DNA of 64,000 nt, taken from positions 62,001 through 126,000 of the forward strand of contig OW569378.1 in NCBI GenBank assembly GCA_937625935.1. The letters are read 5' to 3'. The notes below the pieces were generated by a model. The model did no database searches. It was not told the DNA's origin and saw only the letters and a list, made by a program, of their open reading frames with translations. Position numbers and translations under genes: made by a program. The stretch is from Tetramitus jugosus. Its lineage: Eukaryota > Heterolobosea > Eutetramitea > Acrasida > Vahlkampfiidae. Positions 1 to 9,625 of the stretch are shown piece after piece. Position 1 is the first letter of the stretch, and each line of letters begins with the position of its first letter.

Positions 1-3000
1 TCACCTGGAGTTCTTTGAGAGTGAAATGATGTCTACTCGCACAATCACTCAACAATATCACTCTATGCAATCTGTTTCTCTGTCCAAGAGCTTTCAACAA
101 CAAAACAATCATAGCTCTCATAGCTCCAAGAAAAAGTCTACAAGTTCCTCCAATGGACCACGACCATGTATTGTTGAAATGTTGGACACTGCTGGACAAG
201 AAGAATATTCTGCACTCAGAGATCAATACTACAGGACATCTAGTGGCTTTATACTGGTTTATTCCATCAATGATGCCCGATCGTTGGAGGATTTGGAGAC
301 AATTGCTGAACAGATTCTTCGCGTAAAGGACCAAGATCGATTTCCAATGCTCTTCCTAGGAAACAAGACTGATTTGGAGAGTTATCGTCAGGTGTCTCAA
401 GCTGATGCAATGAGATTGGCTCAAAGGTTTGGTGCCTTGCATATGGAGTGTTCTGCCAAGTTGCGCCTCAATATTGATGAAGCTGTTCATGCAATCATTA
501 GAATGATACCTCGAACTGGAATAGATTACCAGTTGGCTATTGTGGGAGCTGGAGGTGTTGGCAAGGTATGTTTTCCATTCTTGTGAAGTTCTTTTGTAGA
601 TTTTCTCTTTTGACTCACATCTTCTTCTTTTCAGAGCGCATTCTGTGTTCAGTTTATTCAAAAGTAGGGCTTATACTGCTTTTGATCATCTTGTTTTACT
701 TGATTTGTTTGCTAACATTGTTTAATATCAATTATGTTATTTCATTTGTTGTTTGTAGTGTGTTTGTGGAGGAATATGATCCAACGATTGAGGACTCTTA
801 CAGGAAAATGATCAATGTCTCTGACATTCCAATCAATAGTGATTGGGCCGTTAATGGTAACTCATCGAGTAGTTCTGCCAATGGTGGTGGCACTTCTGCA
901 ATTAGAAATTTGTTTTCTAAGCTGTTGAAGAAGTCATCATCACCACAGCCATCATCATCACCCTCTACACCTACTGTTGAGGAACCTGTCGTTGCCAGTA
1001 ACAAGCAATCAGAAGGATTTACATGTAGGAAAGCTGATGTCAACAGTGCTGTGATACGATTATCTAGTCTAGCTGATCCAGTTGATCTCGTTTTGCCCTG
1101 CAAGAGGAATGAGATGCTCCAATGCTCTCAGTGTATCGCTGCTTTGACTCCACTGAGCTATCAGAGAGGAGCTGTTGTTGGCAATTGCTGGTCATGTGAA
1201 TACTGTGGAACTAAGAACACTTTATCCAATGAACCAGCCTTTCGTGTCAATAGGAACAGCACCAATGAAATGATGTTGGAGTTTGTTGATTTTATTTATG
1301 AAACCCCTCAGGTTAAATCAGAAGATTCTGATGAAGAAGAATTGATCATTTTCTGTGTAGACACATCTGGTAGTATGTGTGTTTCCGATGAACTACCAAG
1401 CTACAGTGTACTTAATGTCGATATTAGAGGACAAGATAAGAAGATGAAAAAGTTGAGAGAGTTGAACATTGATGGTGGTTATCAATTTTTGCCTTCGGAG
1501 AGAAGAGATGTCACCTATGTGTCTCGATTGGAGTGCATGCAGTCTGCGATTGATCTTCAGTTGGACGAGCTTTCCAAGCAAAATCCAAACAGCAGAGTTA
1601 TCATGGTTACCTTTAACTCAACAGTGTCAGTCATTGGTGATGGTAACTTATCCAACAAGTATGTTGTGAGTGCAGCTGCCGATTTGAGTGACTTTGACCG
1701 CATGTTCACAGTGGGTGAAGTGTACGACGCCAATCAAATCCAAAGTATCTTCCTCTCCAAGGAGCAGTTGAGCAATGTCCTATTTGACATTGAGGAGGAG
1801 GGATCTACGGCTCTCGGTCCAGCCTTGGCTCTATGTTGCGGTTTAGCAGGTCAAAGCACAAAATCCAAAATTATTGTGTGTACCGATGGTATGGCCAATG
1901 TCGGTGTTGGTAACTCTGAATTATCAGATGCTGAGATCACAGCATTCTACGATCGGTTATCAACAACTGCTCGAAGTCAGGGAACTAGTATCAGTGTGAT
2001 TGGTATCGAGGGAGAGAACTGCGACTTGGTTCGCCTTGGTAAGTGTGCTGATGATACGTCTGGAACTGTCAGCATCAAAAAGCCATTAGAGTTGAGAAGA
2101 ATGATGAGACAGATTATTGATAATCCAACTATCGCCACAAGTACCACTATTCGTTTCATCTCACCAACCAATATCATGTTCACCAAGGGAGAATACTTTG
2201 CACAGGAAATCACTGCAGAACCTGAAAAACTAGAAGTATTGGAGATTGGAAATGTGACAGGAGAGTCAGACATATCATTCGAGTATGTCGTGACTTCCGC
2301 AGACAAATTGGCTGACAAGAAGGGTAAAAAGAAGGCTCAAGATATTCCAATTCAACTCCAGATCAATTACAAGCGAACAGATGGTACTGTTGGAATGAGA
2401 GCTATATCTACCAACTTGCCTACTGTGACATCGGATCGGGAGCAAACAGAGAAGAACATTGACGTTAGTGTCATTGCACTGAACGCTGTACACAGAGCAG
2501 GTATGTTTGCAGAGCGAGGTCTGTACAAGGAAGCTAGATTGAAACTCTTCTCAGTGCAAAGCATGCTGGAGAGATGTGCCATCGAGGGTGTCCAGAGAGA
2601 AGAGTACTCCACATTCGTAATCGAAACAGAATTGTTAGATCAAGAACTTCAGAGATGTCAATTGAGAAATACGAGATCAGCGACTGATGAAACTGCTGGA
2701 ATCGTATTCAGGATGAAGAACATGTCTCTGAATACTTATCTCTCAGGCTCCAAGAAGACCACGCTTGTGAAACAGAGAAAGAATCACACAGCCTCCTCTG
2801 TCAAGCAATTCAAAAAGAAGACACAGAACGTTGGACCAAACTTAAGTCAGATCCCCAATAGCGATCTGGCTCGAAAGCTGATCCAAGAACAAGAGAAGCG
2901 GGAACAACTCCAAGAACTAATCAACGAAAAGGAAGAACAGACAAAATGTATCATATGTGAAGAATCGGAGATTGATGTCGTTTGTGTTCCATGTGGTCAC

Positions 3001-3099
3001 TTAATCATGTGCCATGGATGCAGTAACAAACTACAAAAGAAAGAATGCCCTTCGTGCCGTCAACCTGTTCAGACATTTGTCCGAGTGTTCAAGAGATAA
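1..3099 (+). CDS. Ras / half-Ras / zinc finger / vWA / RING fusion protein (5' end outside window)
   Basis: Model: <1-565, 635-663, 759-3099 (introns 69 and 95 bp). The frame is open at the window edge, so the 5' end is missing. The visible protein first shows the C-terminal half of a Ras GTPase: G3 DTAGQEEY near base 185, NKTD near 362, ECSAK near 446. About 45 Ser/Gln/His/Lys-rich residues precede G3. A second Ras start follows, with P-loop GAGGVGKS spliced across intron 1 and switch I YDPTIEDSYRK after intron 2. No G3-G5 follows it. Next come a Ser-rich linker, a CxxC...CxxC zinc-finger-like segment (about 1115-1215), a vWA domain with MIDAS DTSGSM (about 1360), and a C-terminal C3HC4 RING (2947-3085, CIIC...CGH...CPSC). 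vWA-RING proteins are known as E3 ligases, so Ras-linked ubiquitin ligase activity is an inference. Domain calls are firm; the intact architecture needs transcript support. Confidence 0.85.
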
Positions 3100-3552
3100 A
3101 CATCTTAAGATCATCGAAAAATAAATACCAATGCATGTAAGTAATATAGACATATTATCCCTTCATTTGCCAGATAGCATTCATTTGTTTTTACAGTGGT
3201 TTTTGTGTGGTCGGTTATCGTTGGTAAACAGAGAGTAAGAGCGCATGTGCATCACACGAGAGAGTGAGAATAGAGAGGAAATTTCGCGAAGTACATCTCA
3301 AATCGGCGCCTTCACACATCGGGTGTCATCCAAAATAATATAATCATCGATGATAACATATGTGATCCACTATCCAACAAAAAAGACAATCATCACTCAT
3401 TCTCCACTACTCTACCGCTCCCTCCACGTGCCTTCATGCTTTGTGCGTGTGCATACACATTCGTCCTCCCTCTCCTTCAATCGGTGTTTGTTTGACACAA
3501 CAGAGAACCTCCTCATCCGTTTTCCATGTGATTTTACGAAAAAAAACACACT
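3100..3552. other. convergent intergenic region
   Basis: This lies between the stop of the Ras/vWA/RING gene and the stop of the opposite-strand COX5B gene. An AATAAA-like poly(A) signal sits about 20 bases after the first stop (near 3120). I see no convincing coding frame or RNA; the short open frames here have no protein-like composition. Confidence 0.5.
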
Positions 3553-4334
3553 TTAATGTTCCAACTTCTTGCTCTCTGGGTATGTATCAAGCTTCTCAAT
3601 CTCACCAGTCTCTTCTTCTTCTTCGACCAATTGGTGTTCAATTTGCATTCTGGCCATAGTCTTTGGAGAAGCAAGGTAGAAGAACAAACCACACTCATCA
3701 CAAACACCAAAAGAGTTCTCACTCATGACCCAGAATTGTTGTTCAGTAGAATCGTAGTCAATGTCATCACCCTTGTAGCATTGACCCATGCATCCAATGA
3801 CTCTCTCTGGTTCACCCATGGAAGGTATGATAATAGGGTTGAAAATGCTGGAACCAACACCACTCTTGACATCAACGACTTCAGTCTACAGAGACGCGTT
3901 CATGCAATTGGTAACAAATGAAATGAAAAAATTTTGAAAAAAAATGGGTGAAAAAAATCATTGTTAGCTCATGCATCGTGTGGCCACAAAAACAAATATT
4001 CGCAACAACAACAACAACATACCAAAAGATCATCATAAATGTGTGGATTCAACAATTCAGCTCTTTCGCTACCAACAGCTCTTTCAAAGAGAGTAGGCAT
4101 GGTCAACCAATAGTTCTCCAAGTCTTCTTGATGTGTTGGTGTCAAGGACTTTGGAAGTGGATTTGGTGTCACGTCGTGCAATCTGACTGGAGTTGGTTCG
4201 TTCAAATCTTGACCATTGTGTTGTTGAACGCTCTTCTCAGCCAAGAAAGTGTGAGTGGTGGAGAAGGCTCTAGTAGTTGTTTGCTTGTTTCTCATCAAGT
4301 GAGATGCGACTCTAACGGAACGGAGGAGAGACAT
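3553..4334 (-). CDS. COX5B: cytochrome c oxidase subunit Vb (COX5B / yeast Cox4 type)
   Basis: Model: complement of 4023-4334 and 3553-3885, 214 aa, one 137-bp intron with a GTATGT donor and phase-0 junction. The start MSLLRSVRVASHL begins an Arg/Ser/Thr-rich, acid-free N-terminus typical of a mitochondrial presequence; an upstream in-frame ATG would put a hydrophobic stretch in front, so it was not used. The C-terminal half carries the zinc-binding signature of subunit Vb: RVIGC near residue 136, a second Cys near 140, then CDECG near 165-169, followed by the usual hydrophobic strand. The first Cys pair is spaced CxxxC rather than the CxC of mammals. The protein is a nuclear-encoded structural subunit of complex IV in the inner mitochondrial membrane. 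It is longer than animal homologues, mostly through the N-terminus. Confidence 0.85.
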
Positions 4335-4747
4335 GTTTTTTTGTGTGTGATTGCTGTTGGTATTTTTCTCGTGTTTAGCTTTTTTTATTGCGTGTGGCAC
4401 ATGAACAACAACCCCTCCAACAACATTGTGAGAAGGGGAAAAGCCGCAGCAAGGAAACACAAGTTTTCATTCGGGTTAATAACTAATCCCGACTTGCATT
4501 TTTTTGTAAGATTTTTGGTTGACTTTTTTTCCGTGAAGCTTCATGATCAGGAATGGATGATGTGATGTCCCGATAAATCACTGAAGGAGAAATTGATGCG
4601 GCAATCAAAAACAACCAAAGCAATGTCAAACAAGAGATTACCAAACAACTATATCCTGACATTATGAAAAAACGACCGCACCACAACATCATAAAGTTTT
4701 TTGAACTGATTCGAATGCGCACAAAATAAAGTTAATGAAGGATATGA
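4335..4747. other. intergenic region upstream of COX5B and tRNA-Glu
   Basis: This holds the COX5B promoter on its left. On its right, bases 4577-4729 of the plus strand form a 50-codon open frame of protein-like composition ending in TAA, 18 bases before tRNA-Glu. It has no start codon and is preceded in frame by TAA at 4574. I could not link it by a phase-compatible splice to any upstream exon, so it is not called as a gene. Confidence 0.4.
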
Positions 4748-4844
4748 TCCCATATAGTCTAGCTGGTTAGGATATCCGGCTTTCACTTCCAAGCTGAAAT
4801 GCAAAAGTTCCCGGAAGACCCGGGTTCGAGTCCCGGTATGGGAG
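4748..4844 (+). tRNA. tRNA-Glu (anticodon UUC) with 24-nt intron
   Basis: The acceptor arms TCCCATA (4748-4754) and TATGGGA (4837-4843) pair perfectly, with discriminator G at 4844. The T arm CCGGG-TTCGAGT-CCCGG is canonical, and the anticodon stem is TCCGG/CCGGA. The anticodon TTC is at 4782-4784. Bases 4786-4809 interrupt the gene after position 37, the canonical nuclear tRNA intron site. They contain TGAAA, complementary to the TTTCA of the anticodon loop, as expected for the pre-tRNA fold read by the splicing endonuclease. Confidence 0.92.
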
Positions 4845-5107
4845 ATCCTTTTGCTCCACACTTGCCCATGCCAACGTTGAGCGATGTTGTTGAATCCCCT
4901 CATCATTTTAGTTACCTAAAACCACGTTGCAGTTTACCAAGATTCCTCTTAATATCTTCTTACTGCCAACGCCATAAGTATCGAACTATAACAAGTATCG
5001 GCAACAACAGCCACATCCAGGCACTGTTCGAATAGTGGTTTTTGCGAAAAGGCCCAGCGTGCCCAAAAAAACGTTGACTAAAACTTGAAATTTTTACTAA
5101 ATATCAA

Positions 5108-5179
5108 GGGACAATGGTCTAGTGGTATGATTCTCGCTTTGGGTGCGAGAGGCCCGGAGTTCGATTCTCCGTTGTCCCC
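5108..5179 (+). tRNA. tRNA-Pro (anticodon UGG)
   Basis: The acceptor GGGACAA (5108-5114) pairs with TTGTCCC (5172-5178). The anticodon stem CTCGC/GCGAG encloses loop TTTGGGT with anticodon TGG at 5140-5142. The T loop is GTTCGATTC-like. No intron is present and CCA is not encoded. The gene ends 17 bases before the stop codon of the opposite-strand CutC gene. Confidence 0.93.
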
Positions 5180-5196
5180 AGTTTTGTGCCAGTTCT

Positions 5197-6084
5197 TTAT
5201 TGTCGTTCTGGTTGTATTAACTTGGATGAGTGGAGGGCTGTGATATGGGGGCAATGTTTCAAAATATGGGATGCATTTTCTGATCTCACACCCCCTCCAG
5301 GCATGATGGTAATTAAGCCTCTGCCTCTATCAGTCAGTTCATTGATATTATGGAGGTGCTTGCTGTCAGTGTACACCTTACTCGATAAATCCCTCGCGTT
5401 CTCAGCACCACTTGTTAAAATATAGTCGATGACATTATAGGATATACCAAATCTGGACTTTAAACTTTCATTTATCTCGAGCAACATCGCAAGAGCTTCT
5501 ATTGAATTGACAACCATGTCGAATGCCTTATGGAAAGTGACATGGTACTCGAAGTGAAATTCTATCGAAGCTTCAACGACAACAGACAATAGCTGCATGA
5601 GATTGTCTTTGTCAATCATCAAAATCTCCCTTCCAGAGTGCTCTGTATTGATCTGCTTCAGGCAACCAAAGACAAACCCCTCAATGGAGCTATTCGGTTG
5701 TACTTTAGGAACATTCGAGCTCGCATTCCACTTTGCAAACTCATAAATTGCTTCTTTCATCCATTGCATTTCCTGAACCGAATAAATGAAATGGGTATGA
5801 CCCTTTGAAGATGAGAACACTTGTTGCTCATCGATACTCGACGAAGGTGGTCTAATCATGACGCGCAAGGAAAGATCATTATCATCATTTGGTGCCAGAG
5901 CTCTGAATTCCTTCACAATTTCTTCCAACATCGAAATCGATGGTGAGAGACCCTCCTTTTCCAATTCTGAACAAAGCTCAACACGGTAGCGCAATTCTTC
6001 TGTTGAAGCACAATTTCTGTGCAAGACATCCACAGCGGCATCCACACTGTCCACACACGTTTCCAACACTCTGACACCATCCAT
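5197..6084 (-). CDS. CUTC: CutC family protein
   Basis: Single exon, 295 aa, starting at ATG 6084; the frame upstream is open only through a TTG. The family signatures run in order: CVDSVDAA at the N-terminus, RVELCSELEKEGLSPS, VMIRP, GFVFGCL, YHVTFHKAFDMV, YILTSGAENA and ITIMPGGGV near the C-terminus. These are the conserved strands of the CutC TIM barrel. Bacterial CutC was linked to copper homeostasis, and eukaryotic homologues are cytosolic with a debated copper-binding role, so the physiological function is uncertain. The protein is slightly longer than the roughly 250-270 aa of most homologues because of an inserted segment after the ELCSELEKEG strand. It ends next to tRNA-Pro and diverges from the MAPKK-like gene. 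Confidence 0.92.
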   Translation of the reverse strand: MDGVRVLETCVDSVDAAVDVLHRNCASTEELRYRVELCSELEKEGLSPSISMLEEIVKEFRALAPNDDNDLSLRVMIRPPSSSIDEQQVFSSSKGHTHFIYSVQEMQWMKEAIYEFAKWNASSNVPKVQPNSSIEGFVFGCLKQINTEHSGREILMIDKDNLMQLLSVVVEASIEFHFEYHVTFHKAFDMVVNSIEALAMLLEINESLKSRFGISYNVIDYILTSGAENARDLSSKVYTDSKHLHNINELTDRGRGLITIMPGGGVRSENASHILKHCPHITALHSSKLIQPERQ

Positions 6085-6247
6085 CACAAAATAGTTTGAC
6101 AACCGAAGTTCTTGTTTTTTTCACCCGACTCTTGTTCACGTTCGAACGAACAGAAAAGTACTTGCCAAGAGCTTTTCATCAACAACAAAAAAAGCTTGAC
6201 AACGTTTCACCTTTTTTTCTGTCAAATAAACACAACAGCAACCAAAG
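6085..6247. promoter_or_regulatory. divergent promoter region, CutC / MAPKK-like
   Basis: 163 bases separate two outward-facing start codons, so both promoters must lie here or overlap the 5' ends. A-rich tracts and a CAACAAC-rich leader precede the MAPKK start. No defined element was recognised. Confidence 0.5.
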
Positions 6248-8345
6248 ATGACTGCCAACACCAGTGACGCTCCAAACGACCAACATGTAACAAAACACAC
6301 ACCTCAACACTTTCACCATAACCCTCCTCCTGCACTGACCAACATTCCTACACCCTCATCCGACACTCACTTTAGTGCGACTGTATCACCTACTTCCCCA
6401 CCTACTTCACCATTATCATCATCTTCTTCTTCTTCACTAACCAGTGCATCACCTACTACAACTCATCAACTTCATCATCAAATGCACCACCACCATCATC
6501 CTCCTCATCTCCATCATCATCATCACAAACCACACTCCAAAGCCAAAAAAAACAAACCACTCAATCTCTTTTTACCAAAGGACAGTAATGGAAGTCCATT
6601 GCTCATTCATTCAAACAGTGATAATAATCTCTCTCAATTTAACAATAACAATTATAATAATAATAATAATAGTAGTAGTCAAAATATGATGAGTGGAGAA
6701 GAACATGTTGGATTAATGATTAAAACAAATAGTAGTCACAGTATCAATAATGGTGGTAATAATGGTAGTAGTGATATTGTTGTTGATGGTGGTGATGGTG
6801 GATTAATGAGTAGCTTGGACAGTATCAATGGTTCTTCTCATGGTAAATTGTCATTTGATCTTGCTTCCATGTCTGCTGCCATGATTCAACGAAATGCACA
6901 CATGAATCAGAGTCAACAAAATGTGAGTGCTGGAATGTATGTATCGTAACCATCGATTAATTGTTTGTGATGAATTGACTTTTTCCATTGACACAAACTC
7001 ATTTTTTGTGTGTAAACTATGAATGTGTAAACTTGTTAATGATGATAGTTCTGCGAGTGGTTACTTTAGGTTTGACAAGTTCCGTATCGGTACTCATGGA
7101 GTCATTGGAGCCATGAATCAGTCAGCATCATCTTCAACAGATGACAGTGAAGGTTCCTCCTCATCCACAAACAACAATACCAATAACGATATTCATGATC
7201 AGAATGACGCCATAACAACAACAACAACAACAACTGCAAATCATACGTCTGATGATGATGACGCATCTTCCTCTACGAGTCGTGATGAAACGAATAGTGA
7301 TGAATCATTATTGAACAATAATAATGACAAGAGGAAGAGTGTATCGACAGCAGCAACAACATCAACGACAACGACGACAACGACGACAACAGGTGAAAAA
7401 TTATCGATGAGTGCACCAGCAAAACAACATGAAACAATCAATCTCGATGATTTAGTCAATCAAAAGCGATTGGGCTCTGGTGCAAGTGCCAGTGTTTTCC
7501 GATACATTTCGCGCTCTGATCCCTCCAAGAAGTATGCCGTCAAAAAAATTACAATTGACAAGAATGAGCAGAAACCAAAGGTCATTGTCGCAGAGTTCAA
7601 GAGTCTGTACGAGAGCAATTGTCCCAATATTGTCACTTTGCATGAAACATTTTACAAGGAAGGTTGTGTTCATATGATTCTAGAGTATTGTGACTGTGGA
7701 AGCTTGGATGATGTGAGAAAGACCATGGTCACCATTCCAGAGAGAATTTTATCATTGATCAGTGCACAAATATTGAACGGATTGGATTATTTGCACTCTG
7801 AGAAGCGAATCATTCATCGTGACATTAAACCTGCGAATATTTTGATGAAGTCGCAGGGTGAAGTAAAGATTGCTGATTTTGGCATGTCTGGACACAAGCG
7901 AGGACTCGATGATGTGTTGCCACAGTTTGAAACATTTGCTGGAACGTACACGTACATGAGTTTGGAGCGTATCAGAGGAGGTGTCCATAGTTTTGACAGC
8001 GATATTTGGAGTTTTGGTCTCACTATCATGGAGTGTGCGCTGGGTGAGTTCCCATTCACTCTCAATGAAAGAACAATCTGGGAGATGATGAGACATTTGG
8101 AAGCCAATGTCGATCAAGTCGTCAGTGAACGATTGAGCAAGTTTTCACCAGAGTTCAACGAGTTTATCTCTGCGTGCTTGAGGGTTGAGCCAGCACAGAG
8201 ACCAACTGCCAGACAGCTCCTCGAATTTGACTTTATCAAAAAGTACAAGGGTACGAAACCATCTCTCAAGACATGGATCCTCAAGGGATATGTAACAAAG
8301 AAGCAGAGCGAAGCCAAGAGCAAGCGTCAACTGCGAAACAAATAA
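6248..8345 (+). CDS. MAPKK (STE7)-like protein kinase with long low-complexity N-terminus
   Basis: Model: 6248-6936 and 7049-8345, 661 aa. The 112-bp intron has donor GTATGT and acceptor GATAG, and the phase-2 junction restores one frame. The first 365 residues are His-, Ser-, Asn- and Thr-rich low complexity. The kinase domain follows: Gly-rich loop GSGASASVF (about 370), VAIK-type Lys in YAVKKI, HRDIKPANIL (about 486), DFGMSG (about 506), then SLERI in place of APE. The DFGxSG plus GTYTYMSLER activation segment is typical of MAP kinase kinases, which phosphorylate Thr and Tyr of a MAP kinase. The activation-loop Ser/Thr positions differ from those of MEK1, so the upstream kinase cannot be inferred. 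All catalytic residues are present. The N-terminus probably varies in length between strains. Confidence 0.88.
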
Positions 8346-8511
8346 ACTGTGCCCTCTCGCCCTCATTGTCTTGTTCACTTTTTTGCATGCAGATGTCCCG
8401 CTAAGCTGCGTTGAACATCCGCTTCAACTCTTCTGGCGAACGCGAAAAAAAAAACACGAACAAAAAATCAGAGCCAAAAAACAACAACAAAAAAAGAAGC
8501 AAGAGAGAAAC

Positions 8512-8977
8512 ATGGTTGTCCTAACGATCCGACTGATCCGATCCTTTGAATACAGAAATGTTAAAATGATGATTCTAAAGAATGTTGATCTAGAGAACAC
8601 CACAACTCAACAATTGCTTGAAATCGTATCACAAGAAATTCAAACAAACTCTGCTTATTTGCCACACCGAACAAAGAAATATGATACGTTGAAAATGTAC
8701 CACAAGGCTCATTCATTCAAGGTTTGTTTTTTTTCCCATTTTTTGCATGTTTTTTTGGTTGGTTGGTTAAATTCAATGTTCCTTAATTGAATTGACTTTT
8801 GTTGTTTGTTGTTTTTAGTCCAATCATTTGGTCATCAATTTTGAACATGATGAAGATTGGATATTGGTGGCTGATAAAACTTTGGCAGAGCAAGGCGTGG
8901 AGGATGAGCATGAAATTTCATGCTTTGTTAGGGAAGAGTATGAACAGTACAAGAACCATCCTGAGAATAAATGGTAA
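8512..8977 (+). CDS. UPF0538 family protein (C2orf76 homologue)
   Basis: Model: 8512-8721 and 8819-8977, 122 aa; the intron is 97 bp with donor GTTTGT and a phase-0 junction. The protein starts VVLTIRLIRSFEYRN, continues with KKYDTLKMYHKAHSFK before the intron, and ends CFVREEYEQYKNHPENKW. These match the order and spacing of the small UPF0538 family, whose human member C2orf76 is about 126 aa. The family fold is ubiquitin-like by general resemblance and no biochemical role is established. The ATG follows an A-rich leader and is the only in-frame choice that leaves the family N-terminus intact. The gene converges on the EF-hand-like gene, with 52 bases between stops. Confidence 0.88.
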
Positions 8978-9029
8978 ACTAGAAAATTTTTTTTTGAGGG
9001 TCATGTTGGTGAGCTGTGTGTTGCTTTTT

Positions 9030-9512
9030 TCAGTAGTAGTTACTGTGTGTGTGATCCTTGCCGAATAGTTGCATGAATTGAGAGATGGAAATGTGTTGTG
9101 AATGGCTAGGGATGCCGTTCTTTTCGAGAAATGAGTCCAAGGAGGTTGTTGAGACAGAATCGGGACCATAATGACTCAATAGCTCTCGCAACTCCTTCAG
9201 ACTCATGTATCCTTCTTTTGGTGAGTCAACATGTGGGTCGTGGTGCGCAAAGAACTGGTACAATATCTTGTTCATGTCTTGTTCATCCGAGGTTTCCATG
9301 TGCCTCGACAGAACATCCAAAAAGTCACCAAATGTAAATGTTTCCTTGTCGATCATGTTCACGTATCGAGACAATTGATCGTTGGTTGGTGAGAGACCAC
9401 ATAATCTCATGAGTGGTAAGAGTTGAACAATGGGCAATGTCTTGGAACGAGATGGTCCCAGTGCTTGGAATAGTCGTTCATATTCTCGTATCGATTCTAT
9501 TGTGAATGACAT
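9030..9512 (-). CDS. calmodulin-like EF-hand family protein, degenerate loops
   Basis: Single exon, 160 aa, starting at ATG 9512 (MSFTIESIREYERLFQALG). The open frame extends 41 codons further but would run into the leader of the divergent adenylate-kinase-like gene. Helix-loop-helix spacing matches the two-lobe calmodulin/centrin layout: FQALG...LMRLCGLSPTNDQL, then FTFGDFLDVL, then YMSLKELRELLSHYG and a final ISISQFMQLF. The calcium loops are poorly conserved: few Asp residues at positions 1, 3 and 5, and one loop is lengthened by HVDSPKEG. Calcium binding is therefore doubtful. It could be a myosin or cytoskeletal light-chain-like subunit. The fold call is moderate and the function unknown. 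Confidence 0.7.
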   Translation of the reverse strand: MSFTIESIREYERLFQALGPSRSKTLPIVQLLPLMRLCGLSPTNDQLSRYVNMIDKETFTFGDFLDVLSRHMETSDEQDMNKILYQFFAHHDPHVDSPKEGYMSLKELRELLSHYGPDSVSTTSLDSFLEKNGIPSHSQHISISQFMQLFGKDHTHSNYY

Positions 9513-9625
9513 TTTCTGTAGAAATTGCAACGTTCCCTTCAAATACCGCCAAAAATTGCTTTTGCTTCTTCCAATTGATTGAAGATCCCTTCTTGAAAAA
9601 GTTTGAGGATCAATATCAACGAGAG

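Noticed and set aside
3948-4565. 205-codon plus-strand frame over COX5B
   Set aside because: Antisense to the COX5B exon and intron; the minus strand encodes a recognisable subunit Vb with a clean splice.
6444-6689. Ile/Thr-rich overlapping frame in the MAPKK N-terminus
   Set aside because: Frame-shifted reading of AAT, CAT and ACT repeats; the main frame joins a kinase domain by a phase-correct intron.
9506-9625. Forty-residue N-terminal extension of the adenylate-kinase-like protein
   Set aside because: It overlaps the start of the divergent EF-hand-like gene, and the canonical family N-terminus begins at ATG 9626.
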